Positions 1 through 10,479 of a stretch of 24,738 nucleotides of DNA are shown in pieces. The notes under the pieces were generated by a model that saw nothing but the letters and a program-made list of their open reading frames with translations, was not told the origin of the DNA and ran no database searches. The DNA is taken from the NCBI GenBank assembly GCA_015680685.1, contig MNCI01022183.1:1-24738 (forward strand), given 5' to 3'. Each line of letters opens with the position of its first letter. Within the stretch, counting starts at the first letter, position 1. Origin of the DNA: Gnetum montanum (taxonomy: Eukaryota; Streptophyta; Gnetopsida; Gnetales; Gnetaceae). Made by a program: the position numbers and the translations under genes.

Positions 1-826
1 AAGTACTAGAGAGTGCAATATCCTAGATGGAAGCTAAAGACATAGTCATGCATGAAACATTTAAAGACTTGATGTGTTTAACAAAATATTTAAAGAAATA
101 AAGATACAATTACCAAAACCAATCATTTTATACTATAATAATAATACATCTATGAAGATTGCCAAAAATGCACTTTATGATGAAAATAAATAAACATATG
201 AAAGTTGACATGTATTTGTTTCAATAAATATAGAAGAATAAGTTTAATACATCAAACTATATCCACATCCAATATTAGAAGCTAAAAGTTTAATAAAGCA
301 ATTACCAAAAGATAATTTTCTAAGATTCTAGGATTTTTTAATCTTAGGAAAATCCTATAACTAAGAAGTGAATAGAAGAATAAGCATAGAAAATAATAAG
401 ATAAATGATATCTTGTTGTAGATAATGAATGGGTGGATGTCTTGGACTCATTACCTATTCCATGAAAAATAAACCATGTCATAGTTATTAGACATAAGAA
501 TTCAAAAATAGAAGCCAGACATTGACAATCACAACATTAAGCACATGCCATCATTAGTAAACAACAATAGTAGCACTATGTCCTATGGCAATAAAGCACT
601 TTTATTAGCAAAAATTTAAAAATAACACTCAAAACATACAAGGTAAAATATAAAAGAATGTGTAAAATATTCAAGAAAGGGTAAAACATACTAATGATGG
701 TGCAAAATAAAAAATGGTGTGATAATAGAAAAAACTTTAAAATAAAAAATTTGTAAAATAAATAACATGTAAACTCAAAAACATGGAAAACAAAAAGTAG
801 AAAAAATCGAGAAGCCATGTGGATGG
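1..826. other. AT-rich non-coding stretch
   Basis: I see no coding frame with a recognisable family here. The short open frames on the minus strand are F/L/Y-rich translations of A-rich DNA. It lies downstream (in minus sense) of the integrase remnant, where that element's 3' LTR should be. A candidate polypurine tract in minus sense (GGGGGAGA, 843-850 as TCTCCCCC on plus) next to a CA at 841-842 would fit an LTR edge. However, the sequence to its left does not resemble the LTR at 4395-5954. Confidence 0.5.
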
Positions 827-2060
827 TTAGCATGGATGGCCATCTCCCCCATGACTAATTTTGAAAGAGGAGATCCAAAAGATTAAATGTGATTGTCCAT
901 TTATTAAGGTATTTGTTGTATTGGCCTGCTTGGATTCATGGAAATGCTCCACTTGTTGGATGTTGACCAATTGATTTTTATTCAAGCTCTCAGGCTTGTA
1001 GATTAACATGGCCCTAGAGGAAAAGGTTTGATCTATTATATAAGGTCCCTCTCATAATGCTTGAAACTTTGTTTTTTGAGGTACATGTGTGGGGTTCTAG
1101 TAGAGAACTTTATGTTTTAGTTGAAATTTTACTTTCTATATTTTGAGGTCATGATTTTCTTGTTAAATGCCCTATGCACCTCATTTAAATATAGGGCTAC
1201 TAATCAATTTTTTTCTAGCATGTTGAGGTTGATAAGTATTTCTTTTTGTGCTAGACTTAGGTCAAGGTTCAAGTCATAGGCTGTTGAGAGTGTACAGAGC
1301 TTGGATTAAATCGAGAGTATTGGAAGTTTCCCATACACTAGCTCATAGGAAGAGTAACCAATAGGAATTTTTCATGTTGAGTAGTAGGCCCATAGGGCAT
1401 CATTGATTTTTGTGCTCTAATCTTTTCTATATTTTATTATGGCCCTTATTAGGATCTTTGTGATTTCCCTATTAGTTACCTCTACTTGATTGTTGGCTTG
1501 GGGGTTATAGGGTGTTGTTAATTTATGTTCAACCACAAGAATTGCATCAACTTTCTAAATGTGGCACCTATGAAGTGGGTTCCATTATCAAAAATTAGTG
1601 CACATTCCATCCCAAATATATTTACAACATTTTATTGCACAAATCTAGTAGTAGTGGTTGATGTATAGTACATGACTACTGTTGCTTCTACCCATTTGGT
1701 GTAGTAGTTAACTTGTACGATATGTACAAATTTCCATTGGACATAGGCAGGATGGAACCCATGAAGTTAATTTCCCATATGTCAAAGGGTTCTAGTGATT
1801 TAATCCATTGTTAAGGATCATCCATTCGAGCAATCATCCCATAATCTCTTTAGCAACATTCACAAGATTAAATAAACTAGTTGGAATCCTTGAAGATTTT
1901 AGGCCAATAGTATCCTACCATTAGGATTTTTATGGCAATGTGCCTCTCTACATAGTGGCCTTCATAAGGCCCTTTATGAGCATCCTATAGAATGTGTAGT
2001 TGATCTACATCAGAGACATACCAATGATCCAAGCCATCAATACATACCTTGTAAATGTGT
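827..2060 (-). pseudogene. Decayed Ty3/gypsy integrase (left element)
   Basis: Remnant of a retrotransposon integrase, the enzyme that inserts the element's cDNA into chromosomes. Read on the minus strand from about 2040 downward, an HHCC zinc-binding region is visible: HKGPYEGHY near 1970 followed by a GYYWPKIFKD block near 1900. The catalytic core follows, with FDNGTHF (second Asp of the D,D-35-E triad) near 1590 and PQANNQVEVTNREI near 1480-1500, matching the conserved P-ANGQ-E-TN signature. A short EGPY motif and C-terminal tail lie near 900-1060. Several frameshifts and stops break it, so it is inactive. It is homologous to, but clearly diverged from, the integrase at 10740-12050. No RT or RNase H precedes it; gag follows directly on the other side of a repeat junction. 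Confidence 0.8.
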
Positions 2061-2115
2061 CCATTGATTTCCATGAAGTACTTTACCTGATGAAGAAACT
2101 ATTATCTCTTCCTAA

Positions 2116-2192
2116 AGTTTAGACCTTGTGGCATCTCTTTAGTGAGAAGGTAAGTTTAGACCTTGTGGCATCTCTTTAGACCTTGTGGCATT
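2116..2192. repeat. Three-copy short repeat at a deletion junction
   Basis: The string TTTAGACCTTGTGGCAT occurs three times, with copies beginning near 2118, 2155 and 2175. The first two extend to share AGTTTAGACC...GCATCTCTTTA. It lies exactly where the integrase homology ends (about 2060) and the gag homology begins (about 2200). This suggests filler or slipped-strand synthesis at a recombination breakpoint that removed protease, RT and RNase H, or that joined two different elements. Confidence 0.75.
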
Positions 2193-2197
2193 TCCAT

Positions 2198-3812
2198 TTA
2201 TGATGTAGGCTGGTTAGTTGTCATGCTAGGGCTAGTAGTTGTGTTGTTGGTTAGGGCCTTGGGTGGTCTAGCTATTGACCTTAGGTTAGTCATTTTGGCC
2301 TCTTTGGCCGTAGTTGGCATGCTCATAGTTTGCTTTCCTTTATTCTTGTCCTTTTTGGCATGTAAGTACTTATAGGCTACATAGGCCAAGTCCTTGTTGG
2401 CTTCCACCACATCCTGTATGCTCTTTGCCTAGGCAAAGGCTTGGCTTAGAGACTACAAGGCTAAACAATATAGTTTCGACTTAATGAACTCATTAACTAC
2501 ATCCTTGAAGATGGCCAGGAGGTGCATCTCAGCTATTGGCTTTCTAATTTGTTTTAGTGAGGAACTCTAGCATTGGATAAATTTTTGCATGGGAGAAGTG
2601 GCCCTAATTAATCTACATTAAATAGTCCAAGGTGGTTTTAGGCTTCAAGTTTTATTTAAAGTGCATGATAAAATAGCTCAAAAGCTCCTCCAAAGAGGAG
2701 ATAGAGCTTTAGGGTAGTGCACAGTACCAGTCTATTGGCTTCCCAATAAGTGCCATGGAAAAAACACATATGATGGCATGTGGCCATGCCTGCAGTAGTA
2801 GGCATTGAAGCCTAAATGTCACCAAGTGTGCATTAGGGTCCCCTTCACCATTGTACTTGGTAAATTGGGAGAGTAGGATCCCAGCTAGTAGAGTCAATGG
2901 TGGGATAATAGGACTTATGGAATCATCCTAGTAAAAGTCCACTATGTGAACTATTTTGAAGAAGGTGACCTTGAGCCACTTGACCTCTTTTGTTAAGGTT
3001 TGGATTAGTTGGAATGCTTGATCCAAGTTATGAGATGCTACAATAGGCTGCATTGGTTGTGCTACTCGTTGTGCTAGTTATGTGGTCCATGACCTAGCTG
3101 TAGGTTATCAAACCATGTGAAGTGCTTACTATGTTGGCTATGTTATGGGCCCAATGACTAGGATAAGCCATGCGTGTGTGGGTTGAACCACTATTGAGCG
3201 TGCCAACAAAACAAGCAAGACATAAGATGCATGAGTCATTTAGGGCTGGGAGATATGGACTATATGAATGTAAGGTTGAGCAAGCATGATTACTACTGGT
3301 TGGAATGACTGGGTAGGCTGTGATAATGTCACGAAGGGTAGGTTAATGGGAGGAAGTGCATCTTGACATGTAGGCTACATTTGGTGCATTGCTATGATAG
3401 GTGTAGACTTGGAAGATGACATCAAGGCTATGAACATAATGGACAAGACTGCAGAAAGGCCAAACTAGGGGTTGTCCACTAGAAGGAGGTGTGGAATGAG
3501 TCCTCATGCTCAAAACAAGCTTCAAACTAATCTTTCTCTTCTTTTTTCTCATAATCTGTTCCTACTTTTTGCTCACTTTTTTGGATGAGCTGAGCTAGTA
3601 TCCATCGTTAAGGTTTGATGAGTGGGATAAAGTCAATGAAGGAGGGGATATACTCCTACTCATTTTAATGGATAAGCTCATTCCATGTCTAAGTGATCTA
3701 TGAATAGGCCCACTTGGATCTTTGTCCAAATGAATTTATATTGTTCATCATTTAGCATGGTATACTCAGGGTCTTGGCCACACAACCTAAGGGATTGCCT
3801 TTGTTTTGCCAT
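2198..3812 (-). pseudogene. Decayed gag polyprotein (left element)
   Basis: Remnant of the capsid-forming gag gene. Start chosen at the minus-strand ATG ending at 3812, because the following residues (RQSLRLCGQDPEY..., about 3700-3800) align with RQSLRIQNRGPEG in the other gag at 23450. The capsid region is seen at 2709-2897 (KYNGEGDPNAHLVTFRLQC, ...IGKPIDWYCALP), almost superposable on KYDGEGDPNAHIITFRYEC at 22200-22300. A C-terminal conserved segment, EANKDLAYVAYKYLHAKKD, at 2330-2410 matches EASKDLAYIAYKNTFTKKD near 21790-21840. Frameshifts and stops separate these islands. The protein would have been several hundred residues, with a low-complexity N-terminal half. The zinc knuckle is missing, lost at the 2116-2192 junction. 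Confidence 0.85.
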
Positions 3813-3929
3813 GGTAGGACTAGCAGGGTGATCAATTCTGATTTCTTATTAGGTGGATAAGATAGTGAGTATTCTTGAGACTAATGTAAAATATTTTTCA
3901 GAACTCATGTGTGTAGGTTAAAAGTTGCA

Positions 3930-4080
3930 AAAAAAGGCTAAGTTTGGAAACTGCAAAAAAATGACTAAGTCTGGAAATTGTAGAAAAATGACTAACTCTA
4001 GAGAAAATGGCTAAGTCTGAAGATTGCATAAAAATGGCTAAGTCTGGAGACTATAGAAAATTGGTTAATTTTGAAGACTA
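3930..4080. repeat. 27-bp minisatellite in the gag leader
   Basis: Six degenerate copies of a roughly 27-bp unit (core AAAAATGGCTAAGTCTGGA on plus). The GGCTAAGT-like cores start near 3936, 3963, 3990, 4009, 4037 and 4063. It lies between the gag start (3812) and the LTR (4395), that is, in the 5' untranslated leader of the left element. Its reverse complement (CAGACTTAGCCATTTT) resembles the 27-bp units at 19538-19613, which may be coincidence. Confidence 0.8.
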
Positions 4081-4344
4081 TGCTCTCTACACTGAGAGCC
4101 AACTATTCTCTCTACTCAAAGCCTAGGATTTAGCTAACTATGGGGATGTATGCTCTAGGATTGCTACATGGGATTCTAGGGAAGCCGATGATGGGGTCCA
4201 ATCTACACCAACTAGTTGGTAGACAATGCCTACATTGGTCTAAGATCTAGCTACTACCACATGTGGTAGGTCCATAGGTATGTTGGGTTTATGCTAGCCT
4301 AGAGCTAGCAATGGTGATGTAGAGAGCATACAAGGCAACTATAA

Positions 4345-4394
4345 TGGAGACTAAAGAGGGTAATGGATCGGCCCTCCTTCTAGCACTAGAAAAC
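4345..4394 (-). promoter_or_regulatory. Possible primer-binding region (left element)
   Basis: In minus sense this directly follows the LTR end (...CTACA) and reads TAGTGCTAGAAGGAGGGCCG about 5 nt inside. It is similar to a GCTAGAAGGAGGG block I recall next to the 5' LTR of some plant Ty3/gypsy elements. I cannot match it to a specific tRNA 3' end, so the assignment as a primer-binding site is tentative. Confidence 0.3.
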
Positions 4395-5087
4395 TGTAGT
4401 GACCAAAAATGTCAATGATTGAAACACCAAGGGATCCATGGGTGCATAGTTCTAACCCTGCATGCATGTGAGGGCCTACTAGAGGTAGAGATGGAGTGTC
4501 CAAAATAGTCTTTTCAATCAAATGAGGACTTACCAAATGTGATTCAAAATGATGTTAAGTGTTCACATGGTGTTCACGGTGTCAACAGGGATGAGCATAG
4601 TCAATGTTTTTAGTGAGAAACGAAGGTGTCGACATGCTAGGATAGCCACCCAAGTGTGGTTAAGCATTAAGATAGTGAAAAATGTAAGTAAAATGATAAT
4701 AATATATGTAAAATGCTAAAAATGCAAAGGAGAGAGAGAGAACTAAACACCACCCGAAGTGGGGTTGAGTGTAGTTAACTTCAGAAGGGGTGAGAAGGTA
4801 CGTAGTGTATAATAGGCATAGTGGATAGTGCAGTCATAGTCTCAAGGGTGTCTAACTATGAAGACTAACATTCTACCATAGTGTCTATGGCTATTGGGTT
4901 GGCCAATATGGTGTGTACTGGGCTGTAATGTCCTATGATGTCCTATGATAAGCTACGGTTGTGTGCAACCTTTTCAAATGCTAACCCAAAATTTGTAAAT
5001 TCCTTAACTTTCCAAAATGCCAAATGATCTTCAAATTTTCCATCCTACTTCAAATTTTTTCAACCCCTAAATCATAGATGGCTAGGA

Positions 5088-5095
5088 TATTTATA
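5088..5095 (-). promoter_or_regulatory. LTR TATA box
   Basis: TATAAATA on the minus strand, in the position expected for the LTR promoter and in the same local context as the TATA boxes at 8380 and 23881. U3 lies to its right. Confidence 0.7.
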
Positions 5096-5159
5096 GACCT
5101 AGGGTTAGCATGAAATGTGGATTGATTTCCACATGGCAGTGAGAAGGTTGGGCCTATAC

Positions 5160-5954
5160 TGGATTTAACTACGCTCTCCATTGAGGCTAATGGTGTTATG
5201 CTCTACTTTGTTCTACTAGACTCTGCAAGACTACAAGACTATGACTACATTGCCAGCTACATGTGCATGTTCCAAAAATACCACAATATATTTGAAAAAA
5301 TGCAACCTTGGAGACTACACTTTGGGACTACACTCTCCACAGTCTTGTGTGGGGTCGAGCATAGTTACAATTTTGGACCAAAAAGTGATACAAAAAAGAT
5401 GAATTTTTACTCACTATACTTACTAGAGGTGTGTTGGAGCTAAGCTGAATGCCAATGCTATGTTGTGGAGGCCTTTGGGTGTTGTTCTAGTTGAGTATGT
5501 TCCACTACACTCTGGGCTAAGTGAGAGCATAGTTCAACACTTAGAAACATTTTGCAAAAAAATGTGGCTATGTGCTAACTACACTTTCCATGGGAGGTTG
5601 ACTACTCTCCCAACTGGGGTCAAACATAGTCCCAACACTTGTCAAACTTGCAAAAACTAGCTTCCAATTGACTATGCTTGACTACACTCCAAGGCAATGG
5701 AGAGAGTAGTCTCAACACTTAGAAAATTTCTACAAAACTAGGTCTTCCATGATGAATATGCTTAACTATGCTCTAGGGTAGTGAAGAGCATAGTCTTAGC
5801 ACTTAGAAAATTCTATAGCTATTGGCTTGACACTTAGAAAAATTTTCAAAGCTGGCCTTTGGTGTTGACTATGCTATCTATTGAGCTGACTATGCTCTAG
5901 GGCAATGCAAAGCATAGGCCCCATACTTAGAAAATTTTGCAGCTTCTTGCTTCA
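5160..5954. repeat. U3 hairpin array of the left LTR
   Basis: About seven loosely tandem units of 80-95 bp. Each has an ACTATGCTCT-like arm, a short loop, an AGAGCATAGT-like arm and a trailing CACTTAGAAAATTTTGC. The best hairpin is at 5765-5794, with perfect 10-bp arms ACTATGCTCT and AGAGCATAGT around a 10-nt loop. The trailing ACTTAGAAAA piece also occurs in the other LTR near 9147 and 24672, so the unit is old and shared. Confidence 0.7.
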
Positions 5955-7773
5955 TGATGATACTTAGACAAAATTATGTAGCAATATATATTTAGTATAT
6001 TGCTATGTTGGAGATGAGGCATGATGTACATTCAGTAATCCACATCATGATTAGTATATAATATACATAAAGGCAACCAGTCACATCAAACATAGCTCAT
6101 GCATTTAGTATGTATGAACATAACTCAAGCCATCACCTCTAGTACATATCAAATTTTTTTTATCCAAAACACATATAACACATCCATAGTACCCCAAATA
6201 TCACAACATATAAACTCAACACATAATCACAACCAATATGGGCTTCTAGTATCAAGTGCTTTAAGAAACCATACTAGAACCACATCTTACACATCATCTC
6301 AGAATCTAATGCTCCAAGGAATCATCCATTCATATTCTTAGAAGATAATGATATTAAATTCTACCTCAACATCCTATGCCCAAAGAATTTACCAACACAT
6401 ACTCATGACATAACATCATAAGACTCATGCATATGACATACAATCCAAACATAATACATGATTCATAACATGTATTTCTTAATAACCAATGCCCCAAGAA
6501 AGACTCATCGTATCCATGGCATTCAATACATTCATACATTATGAAATGTATAATATTATTAACATAAGTATTCATAACATAATCAGTGCCTATAGATCTT
6601 TTATTAGTTTTCATTAATATTAATTACTACTAGTGCTAATCCCTATTAACTCATATGTAACCCTAGGTCACTAATCTTATAGAGGGTAGATCTATGCATG
6701 TCCATATGCTTCAAGATGTCATATTAGTTATAGACCCAACCTATGCCCTCCTACTCTTAATATGAGAACTAGAGATGAGTCTCATCAATGCATCCAATAG
6801 GAGCCAACCCAACACCTCTAGGGTGCCTCAACACAAATTAATCCACTCCCTCATGTTAGCTCCACTAACCAACACACATTACAGTTACAATATACTACAT
6901 ACATAACATAATATTAATAACATTTAATCACAAGTAACTAGTTCTACAAGCTTTAATATTCCATCATAATATAAACAAATTGCACCAACACCATGTAGCT
7001 CATAAAGACTATAATTCTTAAAGATCTTCTAAATCATGCATCATACATACACATACATTGGCACATCAATCATATTCATTCCAATTTCATCATTCATATC
7101 TTTATTTAACTCCTAGTCAATAGATCATGAAATGGACTATGACTCACAGTACACTTGCAATAGTCCTTTGTAGAAAATCATGACCTAATTGCACATAGAA
7201 ATGGCCTCACACCTCATCATAAAATTCTATTTTTTGCATATCGTAATCCTATTGTAACTTGCACCTTGCTCATAGCTCATACCATAACTTGACTGCAACC
7301 TTACTACAATGGCCTCATAACTATTCATGACTCATTCTTACTAAAAATTGAAAACTAGAACTCTTTTCTAACATAGTCATGATCCCACCATATCTACCTA
7401 TAACTTTTGTTCTTAGTCATGATTCCATCATGATCTGTGTCCTACAAAAAAATCTAGCATAATTAGGTTATAACTTTATCCCAACCTATATATAACTTAT
7501 GACTAGGTAAACATACAAAATTATAAGAAAAAATCTACTAGCTTCTCAACTCCAACTAATAAGTCAATAAGCATACAACACATACAAACACTTAAAGCCT
7601 AAGTTCAAAGATCAATAATGAACCTTTGTTATCTTTAAAATCATTAATTAAAAGATAAAGCATACTAATTCAAGTCTTTCATATTGTAGCTCTTTCATAT
7701 CAAAACTAACACTAATACATGAAACTCCATGTAAAAGAAAAATCTAAAAACATTACATGACATCTATCATTCC
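5955..7773. other. AT-rich non-coding spacer
   Basis: About 1.8 kb between the two elements, rich in CATAACAT/ATACAT strings, with no recognisable coding homology. The small open frames at 6099-6341 and 6366-6614 overlap on opposite strands and look like chance. A 9-bp inverted repeat AGCAATATA/TATATTGCT with a 7-nt loop occupies 5980-6004. It may be old intergenic DNA or an unrecognised repeat into which the second element inserted. Confidence 0.5.
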
Positions 7774-8379
7774 TGTAGCGACCGAAAACATCGGCAGTTG
7801 GAAAACACCAAGGGGTCAACGGCTGTTGACAGTCTTAACCCCAAATACATGGAAGGGCCCTACTAGATAAAATGGAAATAGGGCACCCTAAATGGCCTGG
7901 TCAATCAGATAGGGACTTAGTCGGTGTTAATATAACCTTTTGTAATGTGTGATTTGAAAACGAGACTGATAGTGCGAAGTAATGCTTAAATGTAAAAGAG
8001 ATAGAAAATAGTGTAAAATGCAATTGTAAACAAGAGACAAAGTGAAATGCAATTACAAAAATGCACCACTTCAAAGCTATGACCTTGCTCTATCAAAATG
8101 GATATAGTCGGTTGCACAATGCTGAGAAATGCAGAGATCCCGAGAGTAACCAAGAAGTGTAGAGTAAGACAGTTGTATGCTTGAATGCGGGCTTAGGTGT
8201 TAACAATGAAAAAGGGCAGAAAAAAATGCCAACAGAGAGTGCTAACTGTCCACAATGTCAAACAAAAAGCTTACAATGCTTAAGGTTACAATGCTAATTT
8301 TTTCTTGTCTGCCAAAAAAATTGTTAGCTAACTAAAAATGCCAAAAAACCCTGGACCCTTCAAGCGTTCCTCATTAGGG

Positions 8380-8387
8380 TATTTATA
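8380..8387 (-). promoter_or_regulatory. 3' LTR TATA box
   Basis: TATAAATA on the minus strand, conserved at the equivalent place in the other LTR (23881-23888) and in the left element's LTR (5088-5095). Confidence 0.7.
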
Positions 8388-8590
8388 GGACCAAGGGCAC
8401 ATGAAAGATGCGGTTTGGACACCATGTGCCCTAGGCTTACACTGACCTGTCTATACTGCACGTGTCTACATGATCGTTGGATGAGCTTGCCATGCCGTAA
8501 TTACAAGTTTGCCACGTTGTAATTGCATTGTCAAAGTAACAGTGCAATTAGGTGAAATGCATTGATGTAGCATAACTGCTTGCCATGCTC

Positions 8591-9140
8591 TGCTATGCTT
8601 TATAGCATAGCATCTTGTTACGTTGTGCTACGTTACACAGCGTAGCATAGCGTAGCTGCCAACTTGAAGCAAAAAATTTACATTCTGTCCTACTGCATGC
8701 ATTAAAAACCTTTGAAGCATGCTAACTATTTATTGCATATTTGCTACACTATGCTACGCTACATAGCGTAGCATAGTGTAGCGACTGGCTGGCCTTAGTT
8801 GCAAAAACATCGTCAATCTGCAAACTTTGCCTCTCGCACCATGAAACTTATGAACTATCTAATCCTGCCCTTTGAGTTGACTTCTGTCACTTTCACAGAA
8901 TTGCTATGCCTCGCTACGCCATGTAGCTTAGCGTAGCGTAGCAACAAACATGGCCTATTTTTTGCAAAGTTCGCCACTTTCTGACAGAAGGAGACATTGC
9001 TGAAGGACTTGAAGTCGAGTGAGGGGACTGATCATTTAGCTTTTGTTACGCTATGCTACATTGTGTAGCATAATATAGCATAGCAATGTGCTTCCATAAA
9101 CGTCTTCTAAAGTTTGCTACATTACGTAGCATAGCAAAAC
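8591..9140. repeat. U3 array of GCTATGCTA hairpins
   Basis: Five palindromic clusters, about 100-160 bp apart, built from GCTATGCTACG and its complement. They are 8591-8612 (arms TGCTATGCT/AGCATAGCA, 4-nt loop), 8743-8782 (see separate entry), 8901-8944 (19-bp arms with 4 mismatches, 6-nt loop), 9052-9072 (TATGCTACA/TGTAGCATA, 3-nt loop) and 9115-9137 (GCTAC/GTAGC). All lie upstream of the TATA box in element orientation. Equivalent clusters are present in the right LTR at 24090-24175, 24263-24301, 24418-24461, 24560-24600 and 24631-24660. Confidence 0.85.
8743..8782. repeat. Perfect 19-bp inverted repeat
   Basis: GCTACACTATGCTACGCTA (8743-8761), two bases CA, then its exact reverse complement (8764-8782). 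The copy in the right LTR is a 28-bp perfect palindrome without spacer at 24269-24296. It is the strongest secondary-structure element in the window, and it has stayed near-palindromic in both copies although the flanking LTR sequence differs by over 10%. Confidence 0.95.
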
Positions 9141-9380
9141 CCCTTAACTTAGAAAACTTGTTGAAGCGTTTTGCACATTCTAAGTGCACTGTCAGCTAGA
9201 TGAACTATTCAAGTGGTAGGCTGGAGAATCTGTTTAGCCTGTTGACACCTGCAGTAGAAAACTTGCCGAACTGGACAGTCTGAACATCAGGGTGCCCATC
9301 TCCTGAAGAATTTCCATAGCGCTACGGGAATTACAAAGACTTGGTGAAGCAACCATGCCTCCAAATTTTGGGGTGTTTCA

Positions 9381-9394
9381 TTGGCCCTTCTTTG
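9381..9394 (-). other. Polypurine tract (plus-strand primer site)
   Basis: In minus sense CAAAGAAGGGCCAA immediately precedes the LTR start TGAAACACCCC. Purine-rich and in the canonical position for priming plus-strand cDNA synthesis, but interrupted by CC. Confidence 0.55.
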
Positions 9395-9499
9395 TCGACA
9401 TCTGGAGGAGGGGCTTAAGAGATGTTGACAAGGAATACACAATACTATAGAAGCCACAATGCTAACATTGCTGCTTAGTGATTGTTAAGACATCGCTTG

Positions 9500-10377
9500 G
9501 CTACACTTGAGAGTGTTGCATTGGTTTTTGCAGGGAAACAAGGGTGACGCAGGGAGGAAGGAGGTTCAAGAAAAAGGGTAAAGATGAGGTTTAGCAGAGT
9601 CTGAGGGAGTTGGTTTTCATCTTTACTTTCACTAACCTTTGACCTCTTGTAGGATAGGTGTTTCTTTCCCAGGATGAATTGTGTTACATCCATGTGGGAT
9701 TTTGACCTGCTAGAGATGATTCCCATGCGGCAAGCTGTGTTACGCACATCATGGAATTTGCACTCTAAAGTAGCTAGACTAGTTGAGGCACTCACTATGT
9801 GATATTGTAGCATTTGCTGCTGTGGCAAGACGTGCCTTTGGCTGACGCCTCTCCGGGACACACCCTGCGAATCACAGAGTGCAAACCAGAAGAGATAGCC
9901 ATGATGCGAAACGAAGGCGAAGGTCTTGCTAGCTGCAGGTGTTTTTGAAGCTTTTGGATACCTTTGCTAGTGTATGGTGTACAAAGTAGGAAGGCCAACA
10001 GTGGCCTTGGCAGCACTGGCATGGTGAAGCCGGTGTCGAAGGTGTCGAGAGTCGCTGTGAGTGTAAATGCTCTAGAATCCCTGCCAAAGGCATGCATTCT
10101 TAGTTCAGCTATGGAATCAGCTACCACATAGCTAAATGTCCTACAAGCTAAGGCATTAGTAGGGGGATGGAGGGTAACAATATTGTGGCTAGGCCACAAT
10201 ACTGCCAAAACTCCAGTAGCGGGCACTGGCCAAGGAACTACCGTCAGGGCAGTGGACCGTGGAGACGGTACGGCCGAAGGGCTAGTGAGATGTCATACAA
10301 CATCTCCAGAGGATATACACAATGCCAAGGGTGGAGGCATAGCATATGTTCCAAATCACATCCCCATTACGTCGTGA
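9500..10377 (+). pseudogene. Possible antisense accessory gene between integrase and LTR
   Basis: I do not recognise this with certainty. On plus, opposite to the retroelement, two good 3' splice sites are visible: GGTTTTTGCAG ending near 9531 and a pyrimidine-rich CCTTTGACCTCTTGTAG ending near 9651. They are followed by a frame starting at ATG 9674 (DFDLLEMIPMRQAVLRTSW) for about 40 residues. After a frameshift near 9790, a second frame (WQDVPLADASPGHTLRITEC...) runs to a stop after 10377, broken by only a few TAG/TGA codons. Tat elements of other plants often carry an antisense accessory ORF at just this place, which is the main support. A competing minus-strand frame without stops covers 9795-10226, so strand is uncertain. 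Its final 100 residues are Gly/Thr/Ala-rich. Confidence 0.35.
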
Positions 10378-10479
10378 ACTATGCTCTGGAGCTACAATTT
10401 CCCACCCCCACATCAGCACTACATGCGCTTGTTCGATGTGTAATTGGTGCAGGTGCATGCCAAGGACATCATGTGAACC

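Larger units (their letters stand above)
4395..5954 (-). repeat. 5' LTR of the left element
   Basis: Long terminal repeat. The left edge TGTAGTGACC is well supported. It aligns with TGTAGCGACC at 7774, and the following 90 bp (AACACCAAGGG, GGGCCTACTAGA) are shared with the other LTR. A TATA box at 5088-5095 sits in a context (TAGG-TATTTATAG-ACC-AGGG) shared with 8380 and 23881. The right edge at TTCA/5954 is my best guess from a TGAAGCA...CAAAATTT resemblance to TGAAACACCCCAAAATTT at 9380 in minus sense. The inferred length of 1560 bp is close to the 1607 bp of the other LTR. The matching 3' LTR is not recognisable left of 842. Confidence 0.7.
7774..9380 (-). repeat. 3' LTR, complete
   Basis: Boundaries TGTAGCGACC (7774) to GGGGTGTTTCA (9380) on plus, that is TGAAACACCCC...GGTCGCTACA in minus sense. 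The first edge is supported by homology to 4395. The second is supported by an adjoining polypurine tract in minus sense; the partner edge lies outside the window. In minus sense U3 is 8388-9380, the TATA box is at 8380-8387, and R/U5 is about 600 bp. Homology to the right-hand LTR begins near 8200 and runs to 9215, where the window ends in the partner. Confidence 0.85.

Noticed and set aside
842-850. 3' LTR edge of the left element next to a GGGGGAGA polypurine tract
   Set aside because: The sequence left of 842 does not resemble the LTR at 4395-5954, so I could not confirm it as the matching LTR.
6099-6614. Two 80-codon frames on opposite strands
   Set aside because: Composition is dominated by H, N, T, M, Y, I from AT-rich repeats of ATACAT/CATAAC, without family resemblance.
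9795-10226. 143-codon minus-strand open frame as a gene
   Set aside because: No recognisable family, and a plus frame in the same place has splice sites and C-to-T type stops. Kept only as a competing possibility.
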